Source: Prosthecobacter debontii
GTDB lineage: Bacteria; Verrucomicrobiota; Verrucomicrobiia; Verrucomicrobiales; Akkermansiaceae
DNA length: 40,831 nt
Direction: 5' to 3'
Assembly (NCBI GenBank): GCA_945869465.1
Contig: CAMBPB010000019.1
Location: 1 to 40,831, forward strand
Shown here one piece after another: positions 26,754 to 35,740 of the stretch. The notes under the pieces are model-generated. The model made no database searches and was not told where the DNA came from. It saw only the letters and a list, made by a program, of their open reading frames with translations. Position 1 is the first letter of the stretch; each line of letters starts with the position of its first letter. Position numbers and translations under genes: made by a program.

Positions 26754-27821
26754 ATGGCCGACTCATCCACCAACTCCGCCCTCACCCAGCTCATCCGGGA
26801 CGCTTTCGTCGAGGCCGCCACCGATGTGTTCATCGTCGAGGGCGAAGCCCCGCGCATCCGGCGCGATGGCGAGGTGGTGGTGCTCCATCCCGGACCGATC
26901 CCGCGCTCGGGCCTGGAAGAATTCTGGCACTCCTGCGGCATCGATCCGGCGACTCAGGCCGAGGCGGATGTTTCCTGGAAAATCCCGGGCGGCCGCCGGC
27001 TGCGGGTGAATTTCTATCACACGCTCGGCCGTCTCGCCGCCGTCCTGCGGCCGATCCGCGCCACCATCCCTCCCCTCGCGGAACTCGGCCTACCGGCCCC
27101 GCTGCTCGAATCCTGGATGCAGCGCCGTTACGGCCTCATCCTCGTCACCGGCCCCACCGGCTCCGGCAAATCCACCACCGTCGCGTCCTGCCTGGACTGG
27201 ATCAACCGCCACCTCGCCCGCCACATCGTCACGCTTGAAGATCCCATCGAGTTTCTGTTTGAAAACCAACGCTCGCTTTTCTCCCAACGGGAAATCCGCC
27301 AGGACTCGGAAAGTTTCGCCAGTGGCCTGCGCTCCGCCCTCCGCCAGAGTCCCGACGTGTTGTTTGTCGGCGAAATCCGCGATTCGGAAACCGCGATCAC
27401 CGCCCTCCATGCCGCGGAAACCGGCCACCTCGTCATCTCCACCCTCCACAGCAGCAGCGTGGTGGAAACGCTCGACCGCTTCGCCCACCTGCTCAAATCC
27501 GCAACCTCAGGCGCCCTCAATCTGCTCGCTTCCCAGCTCATCGGCATCCTTTCCCAACAACTGCTCCCGCGGCTCGGCGGCGGGCTCTTTCCCGCCCTCG
27601 AATACCTCCAGAACGAAGCCGCCACCCGCCGCTGGATCCTCGAACACAAACTGCCCGAATTGCAGGACCACCTGCAAAAGTCCCACGGCGTGACGAATTG
27701 TTCGCTGCTCGATTATCTCGTGGCGTCCACCCGCCAGGGATTCATCGATGCCGACACCGCCCGCTCCGCCTGCGCCAGACCGCAGGACTTCGATCGGGCG
27801 ATGCGCGGAATTTCCGGCTGA
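26754..27821 (+). CDS. PilT/PilU-type secretion and twitching ATPase
   Basis: 355 residues. The N-terminal PAS-like domain (~10-105) leads to a RecA-like motor: Walker A GPTGSGKSTT (133-142), Asp box TLEDPIEFLF, Walker B VLFVGEIRDSETA, His box TGHLVISTLHSSS. These arrangements are those of the retraction ATPases PilT and PilU; AIRNLIRE, the PilT C-terminal motif, is not obvious, and the C-terminus is divergent. It would power type IV pilus retraction at the inner membrane; no pilus structural genes are near, which is common for pilT. The ATG at 26754 has no clear Shine-Dalgarno. Confidence 0.92.
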   Translation: MADSSTNSALTQLIRDAFVEAATDVFIVEGEAPRIRRDGEVVVLHPGPIPRSGLEEFWHSCGIDPATQAEADVSWKIPGGRRLRVNFYHTLGRLAAVLRPIRATIPPLAELGLPAPLLESWMQRRYGLILVTGPTGSGKSTTVASCLDWINRHLARHIVTLEDPIEFLFENQRSLFSQREIRQDSESFASGLRSALRQSPDVLFVGEIRDSETAITALHAAETGHLVISTLHSSSVVETLDRFAHLLKSATSGALNLLASQLIGILSQQLLPRLGGGLFPALEYLQNEAATRRWILEHKLPELQDHLQKSHGVTNCSLLDYLVASTRQGFIDADTARSACARPQDFDRAMRGISG

Positions 27822-27900
27822 GAGCGCCTCACCGGGAAATTCCACCACCGTCCCGGTTTTCGGATTGCCTGACCGATCGTTCCGACGACGATTGGCCCGC

Positions 27901-28911
27901 ATGGCATACACGGCAGAACGGGCGTTCGAACTGATTTCCTCCGCACGGGAGCGTGGCCGGCTGGCCCATGCGTTTCTCATCAGCGGGGCCCACGGGGCGG
28001 GGAAGGAAAACCTCTCCGCTCGCATCATCCAGCTCGTCAGCGGCGCCGCCCAGTCCGGCGGATTCGATTTGTTCGGCGAGCCCGTGGTGGTGGCCACCCC
28101 GCCCTTGGATGACTTGGAAAGCGGCTGGGTGCGCGTGATCCGCCCGCGCATGAAATCCCGCCGCATCGGGGTCGATGAAATCCGCAACCTCGAACACACA
28201 CTCCACCTCGCCGCTCCCGGCGGCGCCTGCAAGATCGGCGTGATCACCGAGGCGGACCGCATGAACGACCAAGCGGCCAACGCTTTTCTCAAAACTCTCG
28301 AAGAACCGCCGCGAAACACCCTGCTGCTCTTGCTCACCGCCAATCCCCAGCGATTGTTGCCGACCATTCTCTCCCGCTGCGTCCGGATCCCCTTGCTGGG
28401 CGGCCTCCCGTTACTGGCGGATGGCGGCGGCGAACTCGTCGCCGCACTCAACCATGCGGCCTCCCGCGGCTTCGGCACGCCGGTCGCCGCCTTGCATTTG
28501 AAAGCCACCTTCGCCTCGTTCCTCGCCCGCTCCCGCGAGGCCGCCGACGATTCCGCAAAGGCCGCCGAAAAAGAAGAAACTGCCGCTTACCGGGACGCGA
28601 CCGACGGCACCTGGCTGAAAGGCCGCGAAGATTTCCACAAGGCCGCCGCCGAGGCCGAATACCTCGATGCCCGCAACCGCTTGTTCGATGTCCTGATGGC
28701 CTGGATGGCGGATTTGCTGCGCTTGAAAGTCAAATCCGGCGGCCTCGATTTCCCGGATTCCGCGCCAGCCCTGCGCGGAATCGCCGACGCCGAATCCGAA
28801 ACCCGGCTGCTCCAGCGCATGACGGCCCTCGATTCCCTCCGCCGCACCCTCGAAACCAACGCCTTCGAGCCCCTCGCCATCGAGGTCGGCTTCCTCAAAG
28901 CCTTCGGCTGA
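27901..28911 (+). CDS. holB: DNA polymerase III delta prime-type clamp-loader subunit
   Basis: 336 residues. AAA+ fold: HAFLISGAHGAGKENLSARI (P-loop-like, GAHGAGKE), a long insert with MKSRRIGVDEIRNLE, Walker B-like KIGVITEADRMNDQAANAFLKTLEEPP, sensor TANPQRLLPTILSRC with the SRC arginine finger typical of clamp-loader subunits. The four-Cys zinc module of HolB is absent. A helical C-terminal ~130 residues include a Lys/Glu-rich stretch. It would help load the sliding clamp. The ATG at 27901 begins 80 nt after the PilT-like gene. Confidence 0.88.
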   Translation: MAYTAERAFELISSARERGRLAHAFLISGAHGAGKENLSARIIQLVSGAAQSGGFDLFGEPVVVATPPLDDLESGWVRVIRPRMKSRRIGVDEIRNLEHTLHLAAPGGACKIGVITEADRMNDQAANAFLKTLEEPPRNTLLLLLTANPQRLLPTILSRCVRIPLLGGLPLLADGGGELVAALNHAASRGFGTPVAALHLKATFASFLARSREAADDSAKAAEKEETAAYRDATDGTWLKGREDFHKAAAEAEYLDARNRLFDVLMAWMADLLRLKVKSGGLDFPDSAPALRGIADAESETRLLQRMTALDSLRRTLETNAFEPLAIEVGFLKAFG

Positions 28912-29385
28912 GAAAACCAAAAATGACCAGCGATTCTCCCGACTCGCCAGCGAGTGAAATGCCAAACCCCAGCGACTGCGCCTCCCGCATTGGTCAATCC
29001 TCAATGGGCTTTGCGCTCTTGGTGGTTCATCCATCCTGAAAACCCGCCCCTCTTCCAGCCCTTGCCTCCTGATGCCTGCCGGGTTGGAATTCCCGTGATG
29101 AACTATCAGCCAGCCAAATCTGGCCTCCGCGGAGAGTTGAACTTATCAAGATACATAAAGAAAGCAGGAGGAATGCTTATGGAATAAGGAGGCTGACGCC
29201 ACTGATCGCCGGCACCTTCCGGGTGAATCCATGCACGCCCACAAAACATTGATAATCAGTAGTTTTCTCGATTTCTGCTTGCCTCATTTCCGAATCTAGG
29301 TTGAACCGCTGGCGCCCTGACGGAAGTCAACGCCGAGTTTCCGCTTGTCAGCGGGTGGTCAAATACACAGTGTTTGACTGTTCAC
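28912..29385. other. gene-free spacer before comM
   Basis: 474 nt with no convincing gene. Features seen: an ACTCGC/GCGAGT hairpin near 28950, and a more AT-rich block around 29130-29190 holding two AGGAGG motifs that flank a four-codon frame (ATG 29173). A 29-codon frame (29098-29187) has no recognised similarity. The comM promoter should lie in the last 150 nt, but no clear -35/-10 pair is visible. Confidence 0.5.
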
Positions 29386-30921
29386 ATGATTACCCGGTTA
29401 TTTTCAGCGGCGTTGCGTGGGGTGGAGGCTCAGGAAGTCGAGGTCGAGGTCAATGCCCGCGGCGCGGACAAGCCGATGGTCATCATCGTCGGCCTGCCGG
29501 ACGCGGCGGTAAGAGAATCGTCGCAGCGGGTGATCTCCGCCATCGGCGCTTCGGCGCTGTTTCTCGATGATGGAGTCAAGACGGTGAATCTGGCGCCGGC
29601 TGATTTGAAAAAAGAAGGACCGTCGTTCGATTTGCCGATCGCCCTTGCCATGATCGCCGCCAGCCGGACCAAAGCGTTTCAAGCCGACGACTGCTGTGTG
29701 GTCGGCGAGTTGGGGCTGGACGGCGCGGTGCGACCGGTGAAAGGGGTGCTTTCCATCGCCTTGGAGGCCAAGCGCCGCGGCCGGACCCGCGTGTTGGTTC
29801 CCGAGGCGAACGCGCCGGAAGCCGCCGTCATCGAAGGCATCCACGTCTATCCGATCCGGAGCTTGAGGGAGGCCTGGGATTTCCTCGCGGGCGAGATCGT
29901 CATTCCGCCGTTCCATCTCGACCGCCAGGCTTTTTTCGATTCCCACCGATCTTACGAGGTCGATTTCGATGAAGTGCGAGGCCAACATTTTGTCAAACGC
30001 GCCCTCGAAGTGGCTGCCGCTGGCAATCACAATCTGCTGATGGTCGGCCCGCCCGGCACCGGGAAATCCATGCTGGCCAAGCGCATTCCCACCATCATGC
30101 CGGACATGAGCGAGGACGAGGCGATCGAAACGACCAAGATTCATTCAATCACCGGTCTGTTGGACCCGAAACGGGCCTTTCTCACCACCCGGCCGTTCCG
30201 CTCGCCACATCACACGATCTCCGACGCGGGTCTGTTAGGCGGCGGCACCCATCCCGGCCCGGGCGAAGTCTCGCTGGCGCACCACGGCGTGTTGTTTCTC
30301 GACGAACTGCCGGAGTTCCGCCGCCAAACCCTCGAGGTGATGCGCCAGCCGCTGGAGGATGGAGATGTGACGATCTCACGCGCCGCCGGCTCGCTGACGT
30401 TCCCGGCGCGCTTCATGTTAGTGGCCGCCATGAACCCGTGCCCCTGCGGTTTTTATGGCGACTCCAAACGCGAGTGCCGTTGCTCCACCCGCCAGATCGA
30501 AAACTACCGGCAGCGGATCTCGGGCCCGTTGTTGGACCGGATCGACATCCACTGTGAGGTCCCGCTGGTGGACTTCCGCGAACTATCATCCAACGCCGCC
30601 ACCGGCGAGAAATCCGCAACCATCCGCCAGCGGGTGGTTCACGCCCGCCGGACCCAAAGCGAACGGTTCCGCAAATCCGCCAACGCGACGAACTCGGCGA
30701 TGAGTCCCCGTCAAATGAAAGTCCATTGCCAGGTGGACGCCGAAGGCACCAGCTATCTGGAACATGCAATGGAGCAGATGAACTTCTCGGCGCGTGCCCA
30801 TGACCGCATTCTCAAAGTCGCCCGCACGCTCGCCGATCTTGCAGGAGCCCCAAACATCCGCCCAACCGACGTGCTGGAGGCGATCCAATATCGCTCACTG
30901 GATCGAAAGCTGTTTTCGTAA
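29386..30921 (+). CDS. comM: ComM/YifB-family Mg-chelatase-like AAA+ ATPase
   Basis: 511 residues. The N-terminal ~170 form the Lon-like ChlI domain ([52 protein letters not shown]). The AAA+ core has Walker [16 protein letters not shown] (~221-228), [20 protein letters not shown], Walker [12 protein letters not shown], and the zinc-like [10 protein letters not shown]...C-R-C segment. The C-terminal helical domain ends the protein. ComM is a hexameric helicase that helps branch migration during natural transformation. The ATG at 29386 fits the family N-terminus ([14 protein letters not shown]); an in-frame TTG at 29374 would add four residues. Confidence 0.96.
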   Translation: MITRLFSAALRGVEAQEVEVEVNARGADKPMVIIVGLPDAAVRESSQRVISAIGASALFLDDGVKTVNLAPADLKKEGPSFDLPIALAMIAASRTKAFQADDCCVVGELGLDGAVRPVKGVLSIALEAKRRGRTRVLVPEANAPEAAVIEGIHVYPIRSLREAWDFLAGEIVIPPFHLDRQAFFDSHRSYEVDFDEVRGQHFVKRALEVAAAGNHNLLMVGPPGTGKSMLAKRIPTIMPDMSEDEAIETTKIHSITGLLDPKRAFLTTRPFRSPHHTISDAGLLGGGTHPGPGEVSLAHHGVLFLDELPEFRRQTLEVMRQPLEDGDVTISRAAGSLTFPARFMLVAAMNPCPCGFYGDSKRECRCSTRQIENYRQRISGPLLDRIDIHCEVPLVDFRELSSNAATGEKSATIRQRVVHARRTQSERFRKSANATNSAMSPRQMKVHCQVDAEGTSYLEHAMEQMNFSARAHDRILKVARTLADLAGAPNIRPTDVLEAIQYRSLDRKLFS

Positions 30922-30996
30922 CCCGCCGCCATCAAGATCATTCATGCAAGAAATCCGCCGCCCAGCCCGGAGGTGAAATTGCCAAACGGGTGAAGA

Positions 30997-31020
30997 GTGG
31001 GGACCGTTTGTCCCAGCCAC
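30997..31020. terminator. possible bidirectional terminator hairpin between comM and the epimerase gene
   Basis: GGGAC/GTCCC (31000-31004 with 31010-31014) around CGTTT, extended by GTG/CAC after a 3-nt bulge. It lies between two converging genes. Neither side has a good U tract, so termination is only suggested. Confidence 0.35.
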
Positions 31021-31043
31021 TTTGGGGGGGAGAGGGTGCCGAT

Positions 31044-31961
31044 TCAGACGTTCCTGAAGTAATCAAACGTGGCGCTTAGACCTTCCTCCAGTGTGTGCCG
31101 GGGCTTCCATCCGGCGGCTAGCAGCTTGTCGGCGCTGGCGCGCGAGTGTTTCACGTCGCCCGGGCGGCCCGGGGCATGCAGGATTTTCGATGGGGATCCG
31201 GCACTGGCGACGAGTTGGCTCGCGAGCTGGTTGATCGTGATTCCGCCGCCATACCCGGCGTTGAACACACCGGTGACGCCGGGTGTTTCGGCGGCAAAGG
31301 CCAGCGCGCCGACGATGTCTTTCACATAAATGAAATCGCGGGTTTGCTCGCCGTCGCCGAAGACGGTGATGTCCTCGCCCCTGATGGCTTTTTCGATGAA
31401 GATCGGCACGGCGGCGGCATATGCGCCTTTGGGGTCCTGACGCGGACCGAAAACGTTGAAGAAACGGAGCGCCGCGGTTTCCAAATGGCCTTCGTTGCGG
31501 AACATATTCAGATAGAATTCGCCGTCGAGTTTGGTGATGGCATACGGGCTCTTCGGCTCGGGCCGCATGGATTCAAGTTTAGGAACCGTCGGGTTGTCGC
31601 CGTAGATGGCGGCGGAGGATGCGAAGACGAGTTTTTTCACGCCGGCGGCGGCGGCCTCCTCCAACACGTTGAGCAGGCCGTGCACGTTGATGTCCACGCA
31701 TTCGCCGGGTTTGGCCATGGACTCCGGCACGCTGACGAGCGCCGCCAGGTGAAAAACGTAGTCCACGCCTTGCACGGCCTGTTTCACCAACTCACGATCC
31801 GTGACCGAGCCTGCGATGAAATCACACGTCAATCCATCGAGGTTTTTCCGGTAGCCGCTGCGGAGGTTGTCCAACACGCGGATTTCCCCGGCCATTCCCT
31901 GATAGTGTTCGACGATGTGGGAGCCGATGAAACCGCTGCCGCCGGTGACGAGGATTTTCAT
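31044..31961 (-). CDS. NAD-dependent sugar-nucleotide epimerase/dehydratase
   Basis: 305-residue extended SDR. Rossmann motif VTGGSGFIGSHIVEHY, DNLRSG (ribose-binding Asp), HLAALVSVPESM, then catalytic YxxxK in SPYAITKLDGEFY with Ser/Thr ASSAAIYG, RFFNVFGPRQDP. Closest in layout to UDP-GlcNAc/UDP-glucose 4-epimerases. As the third gene of the nucleotidyltransferase-kinase-epimerase set, it would interconvert the nucleotide sugar made by the first two. The spacer to the kinase is 47 nt. Confidence 0.93.
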   Translation of the reverse strand: MKILVTGGSGFIGSHIVEHYQGMAGEIRVLDNLRSGYRKNLDGLTCDFIAGSVTDRELVKQAVQGVDYVFHLAALVSVPESMAKPGECVDINVHGLLNVLEEAAAAGVKKLVFASSAAIYGDNPTVPKLESMRPEPKSPYAITKLDGEFYLNMFRNEGHLETAALRFFNVFGPRQDPKGAYAAAVPIFIEKAIRGEDITVFGDGEQTRDFIYVKDIVGALAFAAETPGVTGVFNAGYGGGITINQLASQLVASAGSPSKILHAPGRPGDVKHSRASADKLLAAGWKPRHTLEEGLSATFDYFRNV

Positions 31962-32008
31962 GAAGAGTTATTATGAGACTTGTCGGTCCTTTAGTGCTTG
32001 TTTCCGGA

Positions 32009-33121
32009 TCACTGATAGCGGCTCACGATTTCCTCCATCGCCTTCATGTTGTCTTCAATGGCCTTTACAAAGGCGAACTGGTTGCGGCAGCGGTCGAGGT
32101 TGTGGGCGGGGCGGTTGATTTTGAAATAGACGTCACCGTCGAGATAGTCGGTTAGAAAACGGATGCCGCATTCGAGGGTGAGCAGTTTGCCGGAGAAGGC
32201 GAGGTTGGCGCGCTCGGCCTCGTTGAGGAAGGTGGCGGTGGATAGATAGCCTGCGACCAGCGCCTCGAAGCGGTCGAGGCGGATGCCGATGTTGGCGGGA
32301 TCGGGATCGTCCTCGCGGGTGGTGGGAGCGGCGGTGCGGACCATGTCGCCGAAATCATACAAGGCGGAGCCCGGCATGGTGGTGTCCAGATCGATCACGC
32401 AGACGCCCTCGGCGGTGACGTCATCGAGTAGCACATTGTTGAGCTTGGTGTCGTTGTGGGTGACGCGTTCCGGGATAATGCCGGCGGCGATGAGGCCGAA
32501 GACGCGCGAGCAATCGGCGGCGCGGGCGCGGGCAAAGGCGACTTCATCCGCCAACTCCGCGGCGCGGCCGTTGGTGTTTGCGGCAATGGCGGCTTCCAGC
32601 GCTTCGAGGCGTTTGGGCGTGTTGTGGAAATCCGGGATGGTTTCGTGCAGGCGTTGGCCGCCCAAGGTGGCGGCGAGTTTCTGGAACGCGCCAAACGCGC
32701 GGGCCGCCTGATAAGCCTGCTCGTTGGTTTCGAGCTCGTCATAGCCGCGGGCGCGCTCGATGAATGGATAGACGCGCCAGACGTTTCCCCCCGCATCGAT
32801 GGCGTAGGGTTTGCCATCGTGTGCCGGGATGCAGGTGAGCGTGCGGCGGTAGGCCTCCGGATTACCTTGTGCCTGGAGGGCGGCCAGCGCGTGCTGGGTG
32901 ACACGCCGGACGTTTTCCATCAGTTGCACGGGTTGTTTGAAAACATTGTGGTTGATCCGCTGGACGACGTAGCGCAGGCGCTGGCCGGCTTGATCGAACC
33001 ACGCGCAATAGGTGTCGTTGATGTGGCCGGAACCGAAAACGCTGGCCTGGACGAAGTCGCCGCGCATGTCGAACAGCGCGGCGATCGAACGGATGTCGTG
33101 GCTAACGGCGGACGCGGACAT
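32009..33121 (-). CDS. nahK: N-acetylhexosamine 1-kinase-like sugar kinase
   Basis: 370 residues of the aminoglycoside phosphotransferase-fold kinases, closest by eye to NahK (LnpB) of bifidobacteria: ASVFGSGHINDTYCAWF (nucleotide lid), YVVQRINHNVF (Lys-less, Arg/Asn region), catalytic VTHNDTKLNNVLLD (loop Asp), then VCVIDLDTTMPGSALYDFGD (metal-binding IDLDT). NahK makes GlcNAc-1-P or GalNAc-1-P from free sugar and ATP. The neighbours, a nucleotidyltransferase and an epimerase, support a salvage pathway from free HexNAc. The ATG at 33121 lies directly after a heptamer array. The exact sugar is inferred. Confidence 0.87.
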   Translation of the reverse strand: MSASAVSHDIRSIAALFDMRGDFVQASVFGSGHINDTYCAWFDQAGQRLRYVVQRINHNVFKQPVQLMENVRRVTQHALAALQAQGNPEAYRRTLTCIPAHDGKPYAIDAGGNVWRVYPFIERARGYDELETNEQAYQAARAFGAFQKLAATLGGQRLHETIPDFHNTPKRLEALEAAIAANTNGRAAELADEVAFARARAADCSRVFGLIAAGIIPERVTHNDTKLNNVLLDDVTAEGVCVIDLDTTMPGSALYDFGDMVRTAAPTTREDDPDPANIGIRLDRFEALVAGYLSTATFLNEAERANLAFSGKLLTLECGIRFLTDYLDGDVYFKINRPAHNLDRCRNQFAFVKAIEDNMKAMEEIVSRYQ

Positions 33122-33126
33122 GGGTA

Positions 33127-33147
33127 GGAGATTGGAGATTGGAGAAT
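33127..33147. repeat. short heptamer array in the leader of the kinase gene
   Basis: Three 7-bp units on the plus strand, two GGAGATT and one GGAGAAT, lie 5 to 26 nt upstream of the minus-strand kinase start and 11 nt after the stop of the nucleotidyltransferase gene. In the transcript the sense strand is pyrimidine-rich. Confidence 0.65.
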
Positions 33148-33158
33148 TCTCGGTCTCG

Positions 33159-34067
33159 TTAGGATAGCCGGTCCGGATAACCGCCCCCCGCGATCAGTTT
33201 GCGGATGGATTCGACCACGTAAGGTTTGTCATCCGGATAGGTGACGCCGAACCACGGGCTGGTGGTTCGCAACACCGGGCATTGGGCATAACCGCCGTGG
33301 ACGAGTTGATCGACCACCGTAGGGATATAACATTCGGATTTCATCTGCGCACCAAATTCTGTTAGAAACCGCTTGAAAGCTTCTTCCAGTTGCCCGAAAA
33401 AGGCCGGTCCGAACGCCCAGAAGTTCATCGACACCAGCGAGTCGGCGGGAATCACCCGGCGCTTGCCGTCCAGGGCGTTGCCGCGCACAAAGCCGTCGCT
33501 CTCCCGCTCGATGTCGATGTATTCCTCGACATCGGTGAGGAAACCCATTTCGTCGATTCGGCAAATGCCGCGGTTGACGTTGCCGTGATCGGAGAGGGTG
33601 TTTTCCAGGGGATACCCGACCATCGCCATTTCGTTGGTGGTGTTGGCGGGGAGGCTGTGGAAAAACGCGGCGGCGCGGACATAGGCGGCGTGGCCGTAGA
33701 AATCGTCGGCGTTGATGACTGCGAAGTGTTCGTTGACGGCACCGCGGGCGGCACGGACGGCATGGGCGGTGCCCCAGGGTTTTTGGCGGCCTTCCGGCAC
33801 GCTGAAACCGTCGGGCAGGTCGTCGAGGCGCTGGAACACGTAATCCACCTGAATCCGGTCCGCGAAACGGGAACCGACGCCGTGTTGGAAAGCCTCCGCA
33901 AAATCCTCCCGGATGATGAAGACCACCCGGCCGAAACCCGCGCGGATCGCGTCAAAGACCGAGTAGTCGAGCACGGTTTCTCCAGACGGACCCATCGGGT
34001 CCATTTGTTTGAGGCCGCCATAACGGCTGCCCATTCCGGCGGCGAGAACAAGAAGTGTTGGATGCAT
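33159..34067 (-). CDS. sugar-phosphate nucleotidyltransferase
   Basis: 302 residues. N-terminal LVLAAGMGSRYGGLKQMDPM is the nucleotide-binding GxGxRxxxxK loop, followed by GETVLDYSVFDAIRAG. INADDFYG is the metal-binding Asp region; NVNRGICRIDE and MNFWAFGP follow. No C-terminal beta-helix is present. With the kinase downstream, this would turn the sugar-1-phosphate into UDP- or other NDP-sugar. The frame is open upstream to 34142, but the start MHPTLLVLAAG at 34067 is the family N-terminus. First gene of the operon; divergent from pyrE across 244 nt. Confidence 0.9.
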   Translation of the reverse strand: MHPTLLVLAAGMGSRYGGLKQMDPMGPSGETVLDYSVFDAIRAGFGRVVFIIREDFAEAFQHGVGSRFADRIQVDYVFQRLDDLPDGFSVPEGRQKPWGTAHAVRAARGAVNEHFAVINADDFYGHAAYVRAAAFFHSLPANTTNEMAMVGYPLENTLSDHGNVNRGICRIDEMGFLTDVEEYIDIERESDGFVRGNALDGKRRVIPADSLVSMNFWAFGPAFFGQLEEAFKRFLTEFGAQMKSECYIPTVVDQLVHGGYAQCPVLRTTSPWFGVTYPDDKPYVVESIRKLIAGGGYPDRLS

Positions 34068-34311
34068 GAAAACGAATTCGGGGATGAGTGAAACAGGCCC
34101 GGCTTTTAGGAGTCCCGCCCGCCTCGTGCAATGCCAATTCATGCATGGGCACGCCCGTTATCCCCCTTGGCCGGGAGCCTCCGGCCGCGGCTCAGGGCCG
34201 CTGCGGATGGGCGGATCAGTCCAGGCAAAGGGACAAGATCGAGTGTGCCGAAGTTCCACTTCCAACTTCTTCACACTTGCTCCCGCGCCCGGCATTCCCA
34301 ATCCTCATTCC

Positions 34312-34881
34312 ATGCTCCACGCAGCCGCCGCCCTCAAGAAACTCTTGCTCGAAAAATCTGTCCGCACCGGTACCTTCACCCTCGCCTCCGGCAAACAAAG
34401 CGATCTCTACATCGATTGCCGCGTCACCGCGCTCGATCCTTTCGGCGCCATTCTCATCGGCTATCTCGGCTGGCATGCCGTGCGTTCGAAAATCCACTCC
34501 GAGCACCTCAAGATCGACGCCATCGGCGGCATGACGCTCGGCGCGGACCCGATCTCGCTGGCCGTCGGCATGACCTCCGCCACCCAGCACCCGGCGGAAG
34601 CCCTGCAGGTTTTCACCGTCCGCAAGGAACCCAAAGGCCACGGCGCCGGCAAACAAATCGAAGGCAACTTCAAGTCCGGCGACACCGTGATCGTCGTCGA
34701 TGACGTCATCACCACCGGCGGCTCCACCCTCAAAGCCATCGACGCCATCGAACGCGAAGGCGGGAAAGTCGCCTTCTGTCTCGTGCTCGTGGACCGCGAG
34801 GAAGGCGGCAGGCAGGCGATCGAGGCGCGCGGCATCCACGTGCTGCCGCTGTTCACGCGGACGACTTTGTTAGGTGGATGA
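34312..34881 (+). CDS. pyrE: orotate phosphoribosyltransferase
   Basis: 189-residue type I PRTase. Signatures: FTLASGKQSDLYIDCR (substrate hood), IGGMTLGADPISLAV, VRKEPKGHGAGKQIEG (flexible loop with catalytic Lys), TVIVVDDVITTGGSTLKAI (PRPP-binding loop). It makes orotidine 5'-phosphate in pyrimidine synthesis. The ATG at 34312 gives the usual length; an open frame runs upstream to 34066. No other pyr gene is near, and the 169 nt after it hold nothing I recognise. Confidence 0.95.
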   Translation: MLHAAAALKKLLLEKSVRTGTFTLASGKQSDLYIDCRVTALDPFGAILIGYLGWHAVRSKIHSEHLKIDAIGGMTLGADPISLAVGMTSATQHPAEALQVFTVRKEPKGHGAGKQIEGNFKSGDTVIVVDDVITTGGSTLKAIDAIEREGGKVAFCLVLVDREEGGRQAIEARGIHVLPLFTRTTLLGG

Positions 34882-35050
34882 GGCTCATCGACTCAGGAAA
34901 ATCCGTGCCGCGGCCGGAGTGTCGCCCTTTGCAGTGACATCACGCGGGTTGGTTCCTTGTGAGGAGCCAGCTGGGCGGCGGCGGAAAAAATAGCGTGTCA
35001 ACGGCCCGCAGTTCAGGCAATAAAGCAGCGGATTAACCCGCTTCGAGATC

Positions 35051-35680
35051 ATGCCACGTGTCACCATCACCGTTCCCGAGAAAAACGCCCAACCCTATCG
35101 CTTCCAGCTGGATCGCCAGTCGGTCTATCTTGGACGCGGGAGTGATAACGATATCGCCATCGACTGCGGGTCGGTCTCGGTGAAACACGCCGAAATGCGC
35201 CGGGTGGAAGGTGGCTATGAACTGCGGGACTTGGGTTCGACCAATGGAATCAAGCTGGACGGCGGGCGCTGCGAGGTGATCCCGCTGCGTAGCGGAATCT
35301 CGGTGAAACTGGGCGATGTTGCCTTCGATTTCCAGCTCTCCGAGGAAGAACGGGCGGCGCTGGCACGTGAAAAACCGGACTCTGAATCGCCCATCGCACA
35401 AGAAACTCAGGAAACCTTGCCGGCAGGCCCCTCCTCGAAGGTGCGGCGGCCACGCGAGGAACCGGCGGAACCGACGGGCGGCGGCGGTTTCTGGATGATT
35501 TTGTGGTTCCTCGTTCTCGCCGCGGCGGCATTTGGTGCCGGCATGGCTGTCCGCTTTCAGAAGGACACCGGCGGCTCGTTGCGCGATGCCATCAAATCGA
35601 AAAGCCATACGGTGACGGTGCCTGCCCCGGCGGCTCCGGCTGCCCCGGCGGCCACTCCCGATGCGGCCGCACCGGAGTGA
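35051..35680 (+). CDS. FHA-domain membrane protein
   Basis: 209 residues. FHA domain (~1-95) with phosphothreonine-binding residues: YLGRGSDNDIAID (Arg29, Ser31), SVKHAEMR (Ser43, His46), LRDLGSTNGIKLDG. A charged linker follows (~100-140), then one membrane helix (GFWMILWFLVLAAAAFGAGM, ~148-170) and a Pro/Ala-rich periplasmic tail. It binds a phosphothreonine partner on the cytoplasmic side; the kinase is not in the window. It is 60 nt before the D,D-carboxypeptidase gene, so an envelope role is plausible, but not shown. Confidence 0.93.
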   Translation: MPRVTITVPEKNAQPYRFQLDRQSVYLGRGSDNDIAIDCGSVSVKHAEMRRVEGGYELRDLGSTNGIKLDGGRCEVIPLRSGISVKLGDVAFDFQLSEEERAALAREKPDSESPIAQETQETLPAGPSSKVRRPREEPAEPTGGGGFWMILWFLVLAAAAFGAGMAVRFQKDTGGSLRDAIKSKSHTVTVPAPAAPAAPAATPDAAAPE

Positions 35681-35740
35681 TCCCGGTGTTTGGGGTTGAG
35701 TTGCCGCTCGTCACGGCTACGCTCCGCGCGTTTTCCCCAA

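Noticed and set aside
29098..29187. 29-codon frame with AGGAGG motifs near its end
   Set aside because: No similarity or signal, and the Shine-Dalgarno motifs sit near the end of the frame rather than before its start.
34885..35070. 61-codon minus-strand frame between pyrE and the FHA gene
   Set aside because: No recognised domain; composition fits non-coding sequence.
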